Positions 27,098-37,400 of a stretch of 64,000 nt of DNA are shown here, one piece after another; the stretch's first letter is position 1, and each line of letters starts with the position of its first letter. The position numbers and the translations under genes were made by a program. Location of the stretch: the NCBI RefSeq assembly GCF_024054565.1, contig NZ_JAMXLR010000051.1:124001-188000 (forward strand), in the 5' to 3' direction. The notes under the pieces were generated by a model. The model was given only the letters and a program-made list of their open reading frames with translations. It ran no database searches and was not told the DNA's origin. The DNA comes from Aeoliella straminimaris (GTDB taxonomy: Bacteria; Planctomycetota; Planctomycetia; Pirellulales; Lacipirellulaceae).

Positions 27098-28105
27098 CTA
27101 CTCCTCCATTTCCTCTTCCCACTCGCCGTATTCGGCGCCCTTGGTTCCCAAATACTCGTCCACCTGTTCGCCCGACCAGTCGCGCACCGTCATGCCCTCT
27201 TCGTCAACGGCATTGATATCCGCCCCCTGTTCGACCAACCACTTGGCGAACTCCAAGTTGTCTTCATTCGCCGCATAGTGCAGCGGCGTGGCACCGAATA
27301 CGTTCTTGGCGTCGAGGTTTGCGTCCTTCTCCTTGAGCAGCTTGGCTACTTCCAAGTGCTGTGCACCTGCGGCGAAGTGCAGCGGCGTGTTCTTCCAGCC
27401 GTCGTTGGCTTTGCTCGGATCCGCTCCATCGGCCAGCAATTTCTTCACCTGCTCGGTATTGCCCAGTCCGGCGGCCACATGCAGCGGCCACTTCGACTTT
27501 AGCCCCTTGGCTTGCAGTTTTTCGACAATGCTCTTAGCGCCGCTGAAGGCGGCTTCTTCCAGGCAGTTGCCACCGTACTTGTCGACGTGTTTGATGTCGG
27601 CACCATGCTCTACCAGCAGGTCGAACACTTCATCGTTGCCTGCTTCGCAAGCATTCTGCAAAGCACTGAGTCCATACAGCTTCTCCACCGCGTTAACGTT
27701 GGCGTCTTTGTCGAGAAGCAGCTTGACGATTTTCACACTCCCTTGCGAACTGGCGACCATCAAAGTGGTGTTGCCATACTCGTCGGTCAGATCGACATCG
27801 GCGCCGCGATCCACCAGCAACTTGACCACATAGTAGCGGTCGTCATAGGTGGCCCACTGCAAGGCGGGGCCGCCGTACACCATGGTGTCGGGCGACATGC
27901 CCGCGTCCAGCAGCCGCCGCACGGCCGCGATGCTGCCCGAGTCGATGGCCGCGGCCATCTGATCGCCGGGTGTTTCTGCGGCTTCTTCCATCTGCGCAAA
28001 AGGGTTGCCTGCGGTCGAATCGTCAAATGGATTCTGAGCCGTAGCGGGGCGCACCACGAGCAACCCGATGCAGAGCAACAAGAAACAACAATTGCGAACG
28101 CACAT
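27098..28105 (-). CDS. Exported ankyrin-repeat protein
   Basis: Protein of 335 aa. Residues 1-24 form a signal peptide ending ATAQN. After an acidic linker there are about seven ankyrin repeats (about 55-310), visible as repeated LLVDRGADVDLTDEYGNTTL-type units: ADVDLTD, ANVNAVE, ADIKHVD, ADPSKAND, ANLDAKN and ADINAVDEEG. The tail is very acidic (EWEEEMEE). Ankyrin stacks bind protein partners; an exported one would act in the periplasm or at the surface. The partner is unknown. It is divergent from nif3, with 106 nt between them. Confidence 0.88.
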   Translation of the reverse strand: MCVRNCCFLLLCIGLLVVRPATAQNPFDDSTAGNPFAQMEEAAETPGDQMAAAIDSGSIAAVRRLLDAGMSPDTMVYGGPALQWATYDDRYYVVKLLVDRGADVDLTDEYGNTTLMVASSQGSVKIVKLLLDKDANVNAVEKLYGLSALQNACEAGNDEVFDLLVEHGADIKHVDKYGGNCLEEAAFSGAKSIVEKLQAKGLKSKWPLHVAAGLGNTEQVKKLLADGADPSKANDGWKNTPLHFAAGAQHLEVAKLLKEKDANLDAKNVFGATPLHYAANEDNLEFAKWLVEQGADINAVDEEGMTVRDWSGEQVDEYLGTKGAEYGEWEEEMEE

Positions 28106-28141
28106 GGAATGGATTCCCCTGGAAGCTGAATCGGTCGGAGT

Positions 28142-28171
28142 GTTACAAATCGGCACCTTACCGCTTATGAT
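28142..28171 (+). promoter_or_regulatory. Candidate sigma-70 promoter for the Nif3 gene
   Basis: GTTACA (28142-28147) and TATGAT (28166-28171), spaced 18 nt, predicting a start near 28178 and a 34-nt leader before the ATG at 28212. Match quality is moderate. Confidence 0.4.
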
Positions 28172-28211
28172 ACCAGAGAAACACCCTGCCGGATTCAGGA
28201 GGTCAGAGAAA

Positions 28212-29015
28212 ATGTCCACGGTTGCCGACGTCGTTGCACTGCTCGAACAGTTCGCCCCCACTACGCTGGCCGAAGACTGGGACAACGTCGGTCTGGTGGT
28301 GGGCGATGGAGCAAGCGAAGTGCACCGGGTGATGACCTGCCTGACGCTTACCGAGGACGTGGCCGACGAAGCCATCGAAGAGAAGGCGGAACTCGTTGTC
28401 ACCCATCACCCACTCCCGTTCCGCCCGCTGAAGCAGCTTACCACCGCCACGCCCGAAGGCCGGGTGTTGTGGAAGCTGATCGGCGCGGGCATCTCGATCT
28501 ACAGCCCCCACACAGCGTTGGACTCGGCCGCCGAAGGAATCAACCATCAACTGGCCCAGGGACTGAACCTGGTGGAAGTCGAACCGTTGGTGCCGGCAGA
28601 TCCCACCCAGCCGGAAGCCGAACTCGGCTCGGGGCGATGCGGTGCGGTGCTGGAGCCTACCGACCTGGCCCGGCTGGCCGCCAATACCTGCAAGCTGCTG
28701 TCCATCGATCACGTTCGCGTGGTGGGCGACGAACGGCAGTCGGTGGCGCGAGTGGCCGTGGCTTGCGGCAGTGGTGGATCGTTCCTGGACCTGGCCATCG
28801 ATGCGGGGGCCGACGCCCTGGTAACCGGCGAGGCCAGCTTCCACACCCTGCTAGCGGCCCGCTCAGCAGGGGTCGCCATGGTACTGACCGGGCACTACGC
28901 CAGCGAGCGTTTTGCCCTGGAACACCTGGCCAACTGGCTGAGCGAACAGCCGCTAAATGTCGCCTGCTGGGCTAGCCGTAAGGAGTGCGATCCGTTGCGG
29001 TTAGCCAAGCGGTAA
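28212..29015 (+). CDS. Nif3-like dinuclear metal centre hexameric protein
   Basis: Protein of 267 aa of the Nif3/YbgI (DUF34) family, often annotated as GTP cyclohydrolase I type 2 homologue. All metal ligands are visible: H65-H66 in VVTHHPLPF, D104 in SPHTALD, and H228 with E232 in TGHYASER. The length is that of the short form, without the PII-like insert domain. AGGAGG 8 nt before the ATG fixes the start; upstream codons in frame are leader. The family's exact reaction is unsettled. Confidence 0.92.
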   Translation: MSTVADVVALLEQFAPTTLAEDWDNVGLVVGDGASEVHRVMTCLTLTEDVADEAIEEKAELVVTHHPLPFRPLKQLTTATPEGRVLWKLIGAGISIYSPHTALDSAAEGINHQLAQGLNLVEVEPLVPADPTQPEAELGSGRCGAVLEPTDLARLAANTCKLLSIDHVRVVGDERQSVARVAVACGSGGSFLDLAIDAGADALVTGEASFHTLLAARSAGVAMVLTGHYASERFALEHLANWLSEQPLNVACWASRKECDPLRLAKR

Positions 29016-29214
29016 CGCCAGCGGCCGGCTGAACTTTTCCGGTGCGGGTTTGCCCTAGGGCGGCAGCCGTCTACAATGTTAAGTCGCCTGCATCAGTGCG
29101 GATTGCCGATGCGCCACATCGAACCTGGGCAGGGCTAGCCCGGGCCCCTTGGAAGGGATTTCGCGACCTACCCCACCCGCGTCCTTCCTGATTGCGCGAA
29201 AGCGAACTTCTTAT

Positions 29215-30009
29215 ATGACCGATCAACTTCGTTACCTGACCGCCCTGCCCGTCTACAACGAAGCCAGCCATGTAACCGACGTACTGGACGAGGTCGTGCT
29301 GTACGCCGACGACGTGCTGGTGGTGAACGATGGCTCGACCGATGGCACCCGCGAACTGCTCGATGCCCGTGGCGATGTCCGCGTGGTGCATCACGACCAG
29401 AACCGTGGCTATGGCGCCGCATTGATCACGGCGTTCGACTACGCCGTGGCCCATGGCTACGACGTACTGGTTACCATCGATTGCGACGGGCAACACGAAC
29501 CTCAACGCATTCGTCACCTGGCCAAGGCCTGCGCGGCGGAGGTCGACATCGTCTCGGGCAGTCGCTACCTGGAAATGGAGCAGAAGTCGTCCGAGGCGGC
29601 GCCAGTCGATCGTCGCCTGATTAACCAGACCATCACTCACGAACTGAACGAGTGCCTGGGACTGTCGCTCACCGATGCCTTCTGCGGCTTCAAGGCTTAT
29701 CGCGTCAGGGCCCTGGAGCAACTCGACCTTACCGAGACCGGCTACGCCATGCCGCTCGAGGTGTGGGTGCAGGCCGCCTACAAGGGATTGCGTATCACCG
29801 AGATCGCGGTACCACTGATTTATCTTGACGAAGAACGCAGCTTCGGCGGCGCACTGGACGACGCCAAGAAGCGGTTGGCCCACTATCGCGAAGTAATCCA
29901 TCGGGCCATTATCCACTTGCGGAAGTCGGGCGAAGATCCGGCGGCCCCGCACTTCGACTTCGGTCCCTGCGGTTGTTCTCAGTACGTTGCGGACTTCGAG
30001 CAATGCTGA
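29215..30009 (+). CDS. Family 2 glycosyltransferase, dolichyl-phosphate-mannose-synthase type
   Basis: Protein of 264 aa with a GT-A fold. It shows LPVYNEASHV, VVNDGSTDGT (40) and TIDCDGQHEP with the metal-binding D89-x-D91; AFCGFKAYR and an acidic EERSFGG segment complete the domain. No C-terminal transmembrane helices follow, so it is the soluble form that transfers a sugar to a polyprenyl phosphate or another lipid-linked acceptor. The C-terminus has an unusual CGCSQYVADFEQC tail. The ATG at 29215 is the family-like start. Its stop overlaps the start of the next gene by 7 nt, which implies translational coupling. Confidence 0.85.
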   Translation: MTDQLRYLTALPVYNEASHVTDVLDEVVLYADDVLVVNDGSTDGTRELLDARGDVRVVHHDQNRGYGAALITAFDYAVAHGYDVLVTIDCDGQHEPQRIRHLAKACAAEVDIVSGSRYLEMEQKSSEAAPVDRRLINQTITHELNECLGLSLTDAFCGFKAYRVRALEQLDLTETGYAMPLEVWVQAAYKGLRITEIAVPLIYLDEERSFGGALDDAKKRLAHYREVIHRAIIHLRKSGEDPAAPHFDFGPCGCSQYVADFEQC

Positions 30010-31592
30010 GCGTGGCGACATCGCAGTATCGGCGATATCGCGTTCCACGAGAGGACAACACCTTGTTGATGGAGCCTCCGGCGGACAAGGTGCGCATCGC
30101 GGGCCCCTGCCCTGGCATTCAGTTCGACCTGGGCGGCATGTCGCTGGCCGAACTGCGATCGCAAGCCCGCCGCGAGCTGTTGACGGCCGCCATCGACTAC
30201 ACCTCCGGTTACCGCGACGCAGCCGTGCCAACTAGCCCGGACGCGCCGCTGCTGGTAACGGGCCATCAAGCCGAGTTGTTTCATCCTGGCGTATGGTTCA
30301 AGAACTTCGTGCTCAGCCGCCTGGCCGACCAGCACGCCGGCGTTGGCATTCACCTGGTGATCGACAGCGACACGTTGCACTCGCCCAGCGTCCGCGTGCC
30401 CACCGGTTCGCCTACCGCGCCGCGGGCCGAAGCGGTGCGGCTCGACCGGTTGGACACCAGGCTGCCGGTCGAAGAACTGCGCGTGACAGACAACGCCCTG
30501 TTCGAGTCGTTCGGCCAGCGCGCCACCGATACCATTGCCCCGTTGATCCCGAATCCCCTGGTACGCGATTGGTGGCCATCGGTTGTCGCCGCCAGTCGGC
30601 GGACCGATGGCAAACTCGGCCTGGCCATCGCCCAGGCGCGGCACGAACTCGAAGCCAAATGGGGCGCCGCGTCGCTCGAAGTGCCGATCAGTCATTGCTG
30701 CCAGTTGCCGTCGTTCCAGCGGTTCGTTGCGGCGCTGCTGCTGGATGTCGAGAGGTTGCACCAGGCCTACAATGATTCGTTGGCCGAATACCGCCGGGCG
30801 CATCACTTGCGCAACGAGGCCCAGCCCATGCCCGACCTGGCGACCGAGGGCACCTGGCTGGAAACACCGCTGTGGGTTTGGACCCACGGACGGCCACAGC
30901 GCCGCCCGCTGTTCGTCGAAAGGTCCGCCGGCAAGTTGAAGCTATCGAACCGCGAACAATGGACGGTGGAGCTCGAGTATCGTTCGCACGAACGACTGGC
31001 CGAGCAGCTTGCCGATCTGGCCGCCAATGGCGTGAAGATTCGCACCAGGGCGCTCACGACCACATTATTCGCCCGCACCGTGCTTGGCGACCTGTTCCTG
31101 CATGGCATCGGCGGCGCAAAGTACGACGAGGTGACCGACGACCTGGCCCGCCGGTTGTGGGGCTGTCCCCCGCCCGGGTACCTGACGCTCTCGGCCACAC
31201 TGCAGCTACCTATCGAACATCGCCACGTGGGCGACGAACAAATTCGCTCGGTCCAGCATCAATTGCGCGACTGCCAGTGGCATCCCGAGCGAATGCTGCC
31301 CAGCGAGCCTTCGGCCGAAGCCAAAGATGCGCTCAGCGCAAAAGAGAAGTGGATCCATACCGCCAAGACCGAATCGAACGCCCGCGACCGTCATCGGGCG
31401 ATTGAAGCGGCGAACCAGGTCCTTCGCGGCGCCGTCGAAACGCGGGCCGCGGAACTGGAAGCAGAACTGGCAAACCTCTCCATCGCCGCCCGCGCCACGG
31501 CGGTGCTCGATTCGCGCGAGTACGCCTTCTGCCTTTATCCCGAACAGGATCTGCGGCAGCGGATGACAAAACTTGTCGACCAGGCCCTTTAG
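30003..31592 (+). CDS. Unknown 529-aa protein with BshC-like motif
   Basis: Not firmly recognised. It is a cytoplasmic-looking protein of 529 aa with no signal peptide or membrane helix. Residues about 75-115 read LVTGHQAELFHPGVWFKN and later HLVIDSDT. These resemble the TGQQPGLF...K and EDHD motifs of BshC, the ligase that finishes bacillithiol synthesis, but the rest does not match well. It has a helical, Ala/Glu-rich coiled-coil-like region at about 440-500. It overlaps the upstream glycosyltransferase gene by 7 nt, and bacillithiol synthesis also starts with a glycosyltransferase (BshA), though that is a different fold. The link is speculative. Confidence 0.7.
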   Translation: MLSVATSQYRRYRVPREDNTLLMEPPADKVRIAGPCPGIQFDLGGMSLAELRSQARRELLTAAIDYTSGYRDAAVPTSPDAPLLVTGHQAELFHPGVWFKNFVLSRLADQHAGVGIHLVIDSDTLHSPSVRVPTGSPTAPRAEAVRLDRLDTRLPVEELRVTDNALFESFGQRATDTIAPLIPNPLVRDWWPSVVAASRRTDGKLGLAIAQARHELEAKWGAASLEVPISHCCQLPSFQRFVAALLLDVERLHQAYNDSLAEYRRAHHLRNEAQPMPDLATEGTWLETPLWVWTHGRPQRRPLFVERSAGKLKLSNREQWTVELEYRSHERLAEQLADLAANGVKIRTRALTTTLFARTVLGDLFLHGIGGAKYDEVTDDLARRLWGCPPPGYLTLSATLQLPIEHRHVGDEQIRSVQHQLRDCQWHPERMLPSEPSAEAKDALSAKEKWIHTAKTESNARDRHRAIEAANQVLRGAVETRAAELEAELANLSIAARATAVLDSREYAFCLYPEQDLRQRMTKLVDQAL

Positions 31593-31646
31593 TTGCTAAC
31601 CTCCCGGCGCCCGCGACGCTACAATATTTGGTGGCAGGGCACCCTC

Positions 31647-32126
31647 ATGGAATTCGATACAGCACTTCTCGGCGACAACCTTGTTCGGCTCACCATCGCG
31701 GCGCTCGCTGGTGGGATGCTGGGATTTGAGCGCGAGCTATCTGGCCAGTGGGCCGGACTGCGAACACACATGGTCGTGTCGGTTGGCGCTGCCGTGTTTG
31801 CGATACTGGCCGATCATATCGCCGGTGGCGACCCCAATGCGGCGGCGCGCGTCGTGCAGGGCGTGGCGGCAGGCATTGGCTTTCTCGGCGCCGGCACGAT
31901 CCTCAAACTGAGCGACCGCCAGAGGATCAAAGGCCTCACCACCGCCAGCAGCATCTGGCTGGCCGCGGGACTGGGCTCGGTGGCTGGCTTTGGCCGCTAC
32001 GAGTTGATGATCGCCGCGATGGTGGTGGCGCTCGTCATTCTGGCCGTGCTAAAACCACTCGATCGCCACTTGGGGAAGGTGCACGAGAAGGAGTTTGAAC
32101 AGGAGTATCGCGAGCATCCTCCGTAG
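31647..32126 (+). CDS. MgtC/SapB-family membrane protein
   Basis: Protein of 159 aa with four to five helices. Diagnostic segments are GGMLGFEREL, GLRTHMVVSVGAA, GIGFLGAGTIL and KGLTTASSIWLAAGLG, all typical of the MgtC/SapB N-terminal domain. The soluble ACT-like C-terminal domain of full-length MgtC is absent. Proteins of this form are linked to magnesium homeostasis and membrane potential, but their activity is not settled. The stop abuts the convergent SUKH gene with no gap. Confidence 0.88.
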   Translation: MEFDTALLGDNLVRLTIAALAGGMLGFERELSGQWAGLRTHMVVSVGAAVFAILADHIAGGDPNAAARVVQGVAAGIGFLGAGTILKLSDRQRIKGLTTASSIWLAAGLGSVAGFGRYELMIAAMVVALVILAVLKPLDRHLGKVHEKEFEQEYREHPP

Positions 32127-32717
32127 TCAGGTAATGCGGAAGCAATCGTCAAACTCGTCGCTATGCCAGTCCACACCATGGGCGTCGACGCCCCTCGGCC
32201 AATAGAGCCCCTTGGGAGACTGGAAACAGACCTTTGACCAGTTTTCAAGAAAGGTGCCAATGCTACTGCCGAGAGTCACGAACTTGAACTCATCATGACA
32301 CCAAATCGCGATTCTGCCCGTGCCGGCATCTAGACACACAAGGTCCCCGTTTCCTTCCTCAATCAACGGCACCCAGGGAAAGCGTTCAGGATAGACGGTG
32401 TCGTCGACCGTGATCCCCTGATATCCTTCGCAATCAAGTTGATCGGTGCACCATCGCTGTCGCTGCAATCGCAGTTCATCCAGCTCTGGAAGACACAAGC
32501 CTCCTTGAACGTCGCCGGCCTCCCAATGAAAAGTGCATCCATCACTCTCCATGCTGTACAGAACAACAAAGTCCTGAGGAAGCGTTAGTGAGAACTCACG
32601 CTCAAAGGCCTCAATCCTCTCTATAGGCGTTGGTTCGTAGAGATATCCCTCCGACGTGATGCCAAGAGCCTGCAGATGATGAGACGCGACAGCTAGGAGG
32701 TCGAGAAGGTTGATCAT
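32127..32717 (-). CDS. SMI1/KNR4 (SUKH)-family protein
   Basis: Cytoplasmic protein of 196 aa. The opening PIERIEAFEREFSLTLPQDFVVLYSMESDG is the SUKH N-terminal pattern; the middle PWVPLIEEGNGDLVCLDAG and the end IGTFLENW complete the domain. SUKH proteins are common immunity partners of contact-dependent and polymorphic toxins, though some have housekeeping roles. No toxin gene is next to it. By eye the gene is less GC-rich than its neighbours, which would fit transfer. Its stop touches the MgtC stop. Confidence 0.82.
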   Translation of the reverse strand: MINLLDLLAVASHHLQALGITSEGYLYEPTPIERIEAFEREFSLTLPQDFVVLYSMESDGCTFHWEAGDVQGGLCLPELDELRLQRQRWCTDQLDCEGYQGITVDDTVYPERFPWVPLIEEGNGDLVCLDAGTGRIAIWCHDEFKFVTLGSSIGTFLENWSKVCFQSPKGLYWPRGVDAHGVDWHSDEFDDCFRIT

Positions 32718-32729
32718 GTGCAGACTTTT

Positions 32730-33617
32730 CTACAACCCCGGCCACCGCGCATAGACACCGCTTTCCAGCTTACGGTTCGCCTCGGTCGCAAGTTCCAGGC
32801 GGCCGCTCTTCGGGGGCTGGCCGCAATGGCCGAACAAACCATCCGACAAATACGCGGCCAGTTCCGCCGTGCCGACGCTCGGCGTGTGGCAGGTGGCCAC
32901 GACGAAGCGTCGCGCGTCCTGCGTCAGCTCGCGGCACATTTCCAGCAACTTAGGCAGGTCGCGGACCAAGCGCCACTCTTCGCTCTTGGGGCCGTGGCCA
33001 TACGTGGGCGGGTCGAGCACGACGCCGTGGTACTGACTGCCGCGCTTCAACTCGCGGCGGCAGTACTTCAGCACGTCTTCGACGATCCAGCGAATCGGCG
33101 CGGCGGCCAGGCCCGACTGCTCGGCGTTCTCTCGCGCCAGCGCCACGGCCGGCTTCGAAGCGTCGACATGGGTGACCTCCGCCCCAGCAGCGGCCGCAGC
33201 CAGAGTGCTGGCGCCGGTATAGCCGAACAGGTTCAACACTCGGCACGTCCCTTTCGAGCGGGCCACCCGGTCGGCGATCCATTGCCAGTTGTCGAGCTGT
33301 TCGGGGAAGATGCCCACTTGCCCGGTGGGCAAGGTATCGATGGTCATCTGGAAGGATTGGTCATTTGGGAGGGGAACTTCGACCATGCGCGGAGGACGTG
33401 GTTTTCCGGCTGTCGACTTCTTCCAGCGACCTTCGGACATCTTGTCGCCTTGGAACTTTGCAGTAGCCGCGCGCCATGTGGCTGCGTCGAGCGTGCGCTT
33501 GCCGGCGGCTTGCGGCGAGGGGCGGTCGAACACCAGTTCGCCAAACCGCTCGAGCTTCCGCCCGTCGCCAAAGTCCAAGAGTTCGTAGTCGGGCCAGGCT
33601 GGCATCGATTTCGTCAT
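32730..33617 (-). CDS. RlmI-like class I methyltransferase
   Basis: SAM-dependent methyltransferase of 295 aa. Motif I is LNLFGYTGASTLAAAAAGAE and motif II ends THVDAS. Motif IV is VVLDPPTYGHG, the D-P-P-x-[FY] form typical of enzymes acting on rRNA bases or RNA-linked substrates. The order and spacing match the catalytic half of RlmI/RlmK-type 23S rRNA methyltransferases, but the N-terminal PUA domain is missing. Substrate is unproven. The start may be the ATG at 33617 or one 12 nt downstream. Confidence 0.8.
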   Translation of the reverse strand: MTKSMPAWPDYELLDFGDGRKLERFGELVFDRPSPQAAGKRTLDAATWRAATAKFQGDKMSEGRWKKSTAGKPRPPRMVEVPLPNDQSFQMTIDTLPTGQVGIFPEQLDNWQWIADRVARSKGTCRVLNLFGYTGASTLAAAAAGAEVTHVDASKPAVALARENAEQSGLAAAPIRWIVEDVLKYCRRELKRGSQYHGVVLDPPTYGHGPKSEEWRLVRDLPKLLEMCRELTQDARRFVVATCHTPSVGTAELAAYLSDGLFGHCGQPPKSGRLELATEANRKLESGVYARWPGL

Positions 33618-33645
33618 GGTTGCAGGACTGACAGGACGCTCTTGC

Positions 33646-34320
33646 TTACTTCTGGTCTTCGTCCTTAAGCAGCGGCCGCACCAGCGACGACCACAGCTCG
33701 TAGCCCTTGTCGGTCATGTGCAGACCATCATCCCGCAGCAACTCCTCCCGGGGCTTGCCATCTTCGCCCAGCATGGGCTTCCAGACATCGATGAAGGTCC
33801 ACTGGTCGTTATCCGCGCAACGCTTGGCCACGCGGGCGTTGGCATCCTGGATGGTGTCGGCCAAGTTCCACCGCCGGGTGCTTGGTTTGACGGCGATAAA
33901 GGCAATCTTGGTCTCGGGCAGTTCGGTTTGGATCTTCTCGGCCAGTTTGACGAAGTCGCTCTCCACCCGTTCGGCGGTCTTGCCGGCGGCGATGTCGTTG
34001 TCGCCGGCATATATCACCACGATGCGGGGCTTGTGGCTGGTCACCAGCAATTCGGCATACCGAATCGAATCGGCAAGCTGCGAACCACCGAAGCCTCGGT
34101 TGAGCGCCGGCGGGTCGAGCTTCGGAAAGCTTTTCTCGAGATCCCACAACCTGATGCTCGAACTGCCAACAAATACGACGCCACCCGGCTCGCTGGGGTG
34201 CTCGGCATCCGCCTTGGCAAACTTCTGCATATCCGCCGCCCAACGGCCGGTGAACTCGGTTTGCCCCAACGCAGGACCCGCTAGCAGGACCAAAAGAAAT
34301 GAGAAAATCCCCAATCGCAT
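33646..34320 (-). CDS. Secreted SGNH/GDSL hydrolase
   Basis: Exported esterase-like protein of 224 aa with signal peptide 1-19 (cut after ALG). The four SGNH blocks are present: the nucleophile Ser at about 54 in VGSSSIRLWD, G77 in NRGFGGSQ, N108 in YAGDNDIA, and D198-x-x-H201 in RDDGLHMT. It probably removes acetyl or other acyl groups from glycans, which suits the surrounding polysaccharide enzymes. It is divergent from uvrA. Confidence 0.88.
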   Translation of the reverse strand: MRLGIFSFLLVLLAGPALGQTEFTGRWAADMQKFAKADAEHPSEPGGVVFVGSSSIRLWDLEKSFPKLDPPALNRGFGGSQLADSIRYAELLVTSHKPRIVVIYAGDNDIAAGKTAERVESDFVKLAEKIQTELPETKIAFIAVKPSTRRWNLADTIQDANARVAKRCADNDQWTFIDVWKPMLGEDGKPREELLRDDGLHMTDKGYELWSSLVRPLLKDEDQK

Positions 34321-34367
34321 GATGTTTCTCCAAAGTGGCGAATCTTTCCGCCTGCACGCAGGTTTCG

Positions 34368-34373
34368 TATAAT
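34368..34373 (+). promoter_or_regulatory. Candidate -10 box for uvrA
   Basis: A consensus TATAAT hexamer 54 nt before the uvrA start chosen here. The matching -35 at 17-nt spacing is poor (TTTCCG). No LexA-type palindrome is evident around it. Confidence 0.4.
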
Positions 34374-34427
34374 GCTTGGTTCGCGCCCACTCCCGCCTAG
34401 ATGCCCGCCAGCCGCAAGGACGCCCTG

Positions 34428-37400
34428 ATGCCAGCTTCTGATATCGTCATCAAAGGAGCCCGCGAACACAACCTCCGCGATGTCGACGTGCTCCTGCCGC
34501 GGAACAAGCTGATCTGCCTGACCGGTGTGTCCGGTTCGGGCAAGAGCTCGCTGGCTTTCGACACGTTGTACGCCGAAGGACAGCGGCGGTACGTCGAGAG
34601 CCTCTCGACGTTCGCCCGCCAGTTTCTGGGCCAGATGCCCAAACCGGATGTCGACCATCTGAGCGGGTTGTCGCCCTCGATCTCCATTTCCCAAAAGTCG
34701 TCCGGCAACAATCCACGGTCCACGGTCGGCACCATCACCGAGATTTACGACTTCCTGCGGGTGTTGTACGCCCGCGTGGGCCAGGGGCATTGTCCCAAAT
34801 GCGACCAGCCGATCACCGCGCAGACCCGCGAGCAGATTATCGGCCAGATTTTAATGCTGCCCGATAAGACCAAGTTCGCGGTGCTCGCGCCGGTCGTGCG
34901 GCAGCAGAAGGGCGAGTTCCGCGACCTACTGGAGGATCTGCAGAAGCAAGGCTACGTTCGCGCGCGGGTGGATGGTAACGTGGTGCAGCTGTCCGAAGAC
35001 CAATCGCTCGATCGCCAGATGCGGCACAACATCGAGGTGGTCGTCGACCGCCTGGTGGCCGGACCGAACATTCGCGGCCGTTTGGGCGAAGCGGTCGACG
35101 CAGCGCTACGCCTGGCGGGCGGCAATATCATCGTATCGGTCGAGCAAGAGGAGAATGCCCCCAAGGCCAAGAGCACCAAGCGCCGCCGCGTGGGTCTGCG
35201 CGAGGGCGACATCGCCCTGTCGAGCCATTTTGCCTGCACCAAGTGCGGCCTGAGCTTCGACCAACCCACGCCGCAATTGTTCAGCTTCAATAGCCCCCAG
35301 GGCATGTGTCTGGAGTGCGATGGCCTGGGCGAGTACTACAGCTTCGCCCCCGAGCTATTGGTGCCCGATCCATCGAAGTCGTTCGCCCAGGGCGCCATCG
35401 AGCTGGTCGGCAAGTGGAAGGACCTGGGACGGTGGAAACGGCACATCTACAAGGGCGTGGCCGACACCATCGAGCGGAAATGGGAAATCGAAGAAGGCAC
35501 CCTGCTCGAAACCCCCTGGAACGAGCTGTCCGACGAGCTGCGCAACGTCTGGCTGTGGGGTACCGACGACGAGCACATCACCTACACCTGGCGAGCCGGA
35601 AAGAGCAGCCAGAAATATGGCGGCGAGTTCGAGGGCATCATTGCCGATCTGCTGGATAAGTACCGCAGCAGCAAAAGCGCCACCCAAATCAAGAAGCTCG
35701 AGAACTACATGCGGGTGCTCGACTGCGCCGATTGTCGCGGCGCACGACTCAACCCGCAAGCTCGCTCGGTGCGGCTCACCACGACCGCACCACGATTCGC
35801 CGACCGCCCGAGCCTGTCGCTGCCCGACGTGTGCAATCTGCCCGTGAGCGACGCAGCGGAGTTCTTCCTCGATCTCGAGCTCGAAGGCGCCCAGGCGCTC
35901 ATCGCCACCGAGGTGCTCAAAGAAGTCCGCGGCCGGCTCGGATTCCTCACGAATGTGGGACTCGAGTACCTGTCGCTCAATCGCACCGCCCCTACGCTCT
36001 CGGGTGGCGAGTCGCAGCGTATCCGCCTGGCCGGGCAGATCGGCTGCGGTCTGGTTGGCGTGTTGTACATCCTGGACGAACCCTCGATTGGCCTGCACCC
36101 TCGCGACAACGACCGCTTGCTCGACACGCTGCAACAACTGCGCGACATGGGCAACACCGTGGTAGTGGTCGAGCACGACGAAGACACCATGCGGGCCGCC
36201 GACCACCTGGTCGACTTCGGCCCCGGCCCTGGCGTCAAAGGTGGCTACGTCGTGGCCACTGGCACCGCCGACGAGATTTCGAAGAAAAAAGATAGCGTCA
36301 CCGGCGCATTTCTCTCAGGCAAACGTACCATCGAGGTGCCGAAGTCGCGCCGCGTTACCGAAGTGTCGGAAGATTCCGAGACAGCAACTCCCACGCTGTG
36401 CATCGTCAACGCCCGCCACAACAATCTGAAGGGTGTCGACTTCGAAGTGCCACTCGGCAAATTCGTCTGCGTGACGGGCGTGAGTGGTTCGGGCAAAAGC
36501 TCGCTTGTCTCTGACATTCTGATGGAAGCCTTGCGGCGTGACCTGATGAATGGCAAAGGCGAGCCCGGCGCGCACGATCGCATTGATGGACTGGACAACC
36601 TGGACAAAGTGATCTCGATCGACCAGTCGCCCATCGGCCGCACGCCGCGTTCGAATCCGGCGACCTACATCAAGGTGTTCGACGAGATTCGCAAGCTGTA
36701 CGCCAGTCTGCCCGAGGCGAAACGACGCGGCTTCAAGCCGGGCCGGTTTAGCTTTAACGTGGCCGGCGGTCGCTGCGAGGCTTGCGATGGCAACGGCGCC
36801 AACAAGCTGGAAATGGACTTCCTGGCCGACATCTGGGTCACTTGCCCCGTGTGCGAAGGCCATCGCTTCAACCGCGAAACGCTCTCGGTACAGTTCAAGG
36901 GCAAGAGCATCTCGGACGTGCTGGAAATGGACATCCAGCAGGCGCTCGAACACTTCGACGCGGTGCCGCCCATCGCCGACAAACTGCAAACACTGCACGC
37001 CGTGGGCCTCGACTACCTGAAGCTGGGGCAGCCCTCGCCAACGCTTTCGGGTGGCGAGGCGCAGCGGGTGAAGCTCGCTCGTGAACTGGTCAAGAAGTCG
37101 ACCGGCAAGACGCTCTACGTGCTGGACGAACCGACCACCGGTCTGCACTTCGCCGACATCGAACTGCTGCTGAAGGTGCTGCACGATTTCGTCAACGCTG
37201 GCAACACGGTGCTCGTGGTCGAACACAACCTGGACGTGATCAAGACGGCCGACTGGCTGATCGACATCGGCCCCGAAGGCGGGCGTGATGGCGGACGCGT
37301 GGTGGTGGCCGGCACCCCCGAAGAAGTGGCCGACTACGCCCGCGAGAAGAAGGGAAAATCGAAAGAGCTTCGCTCGCACACGGGCGAGGCGCTCATTCCG

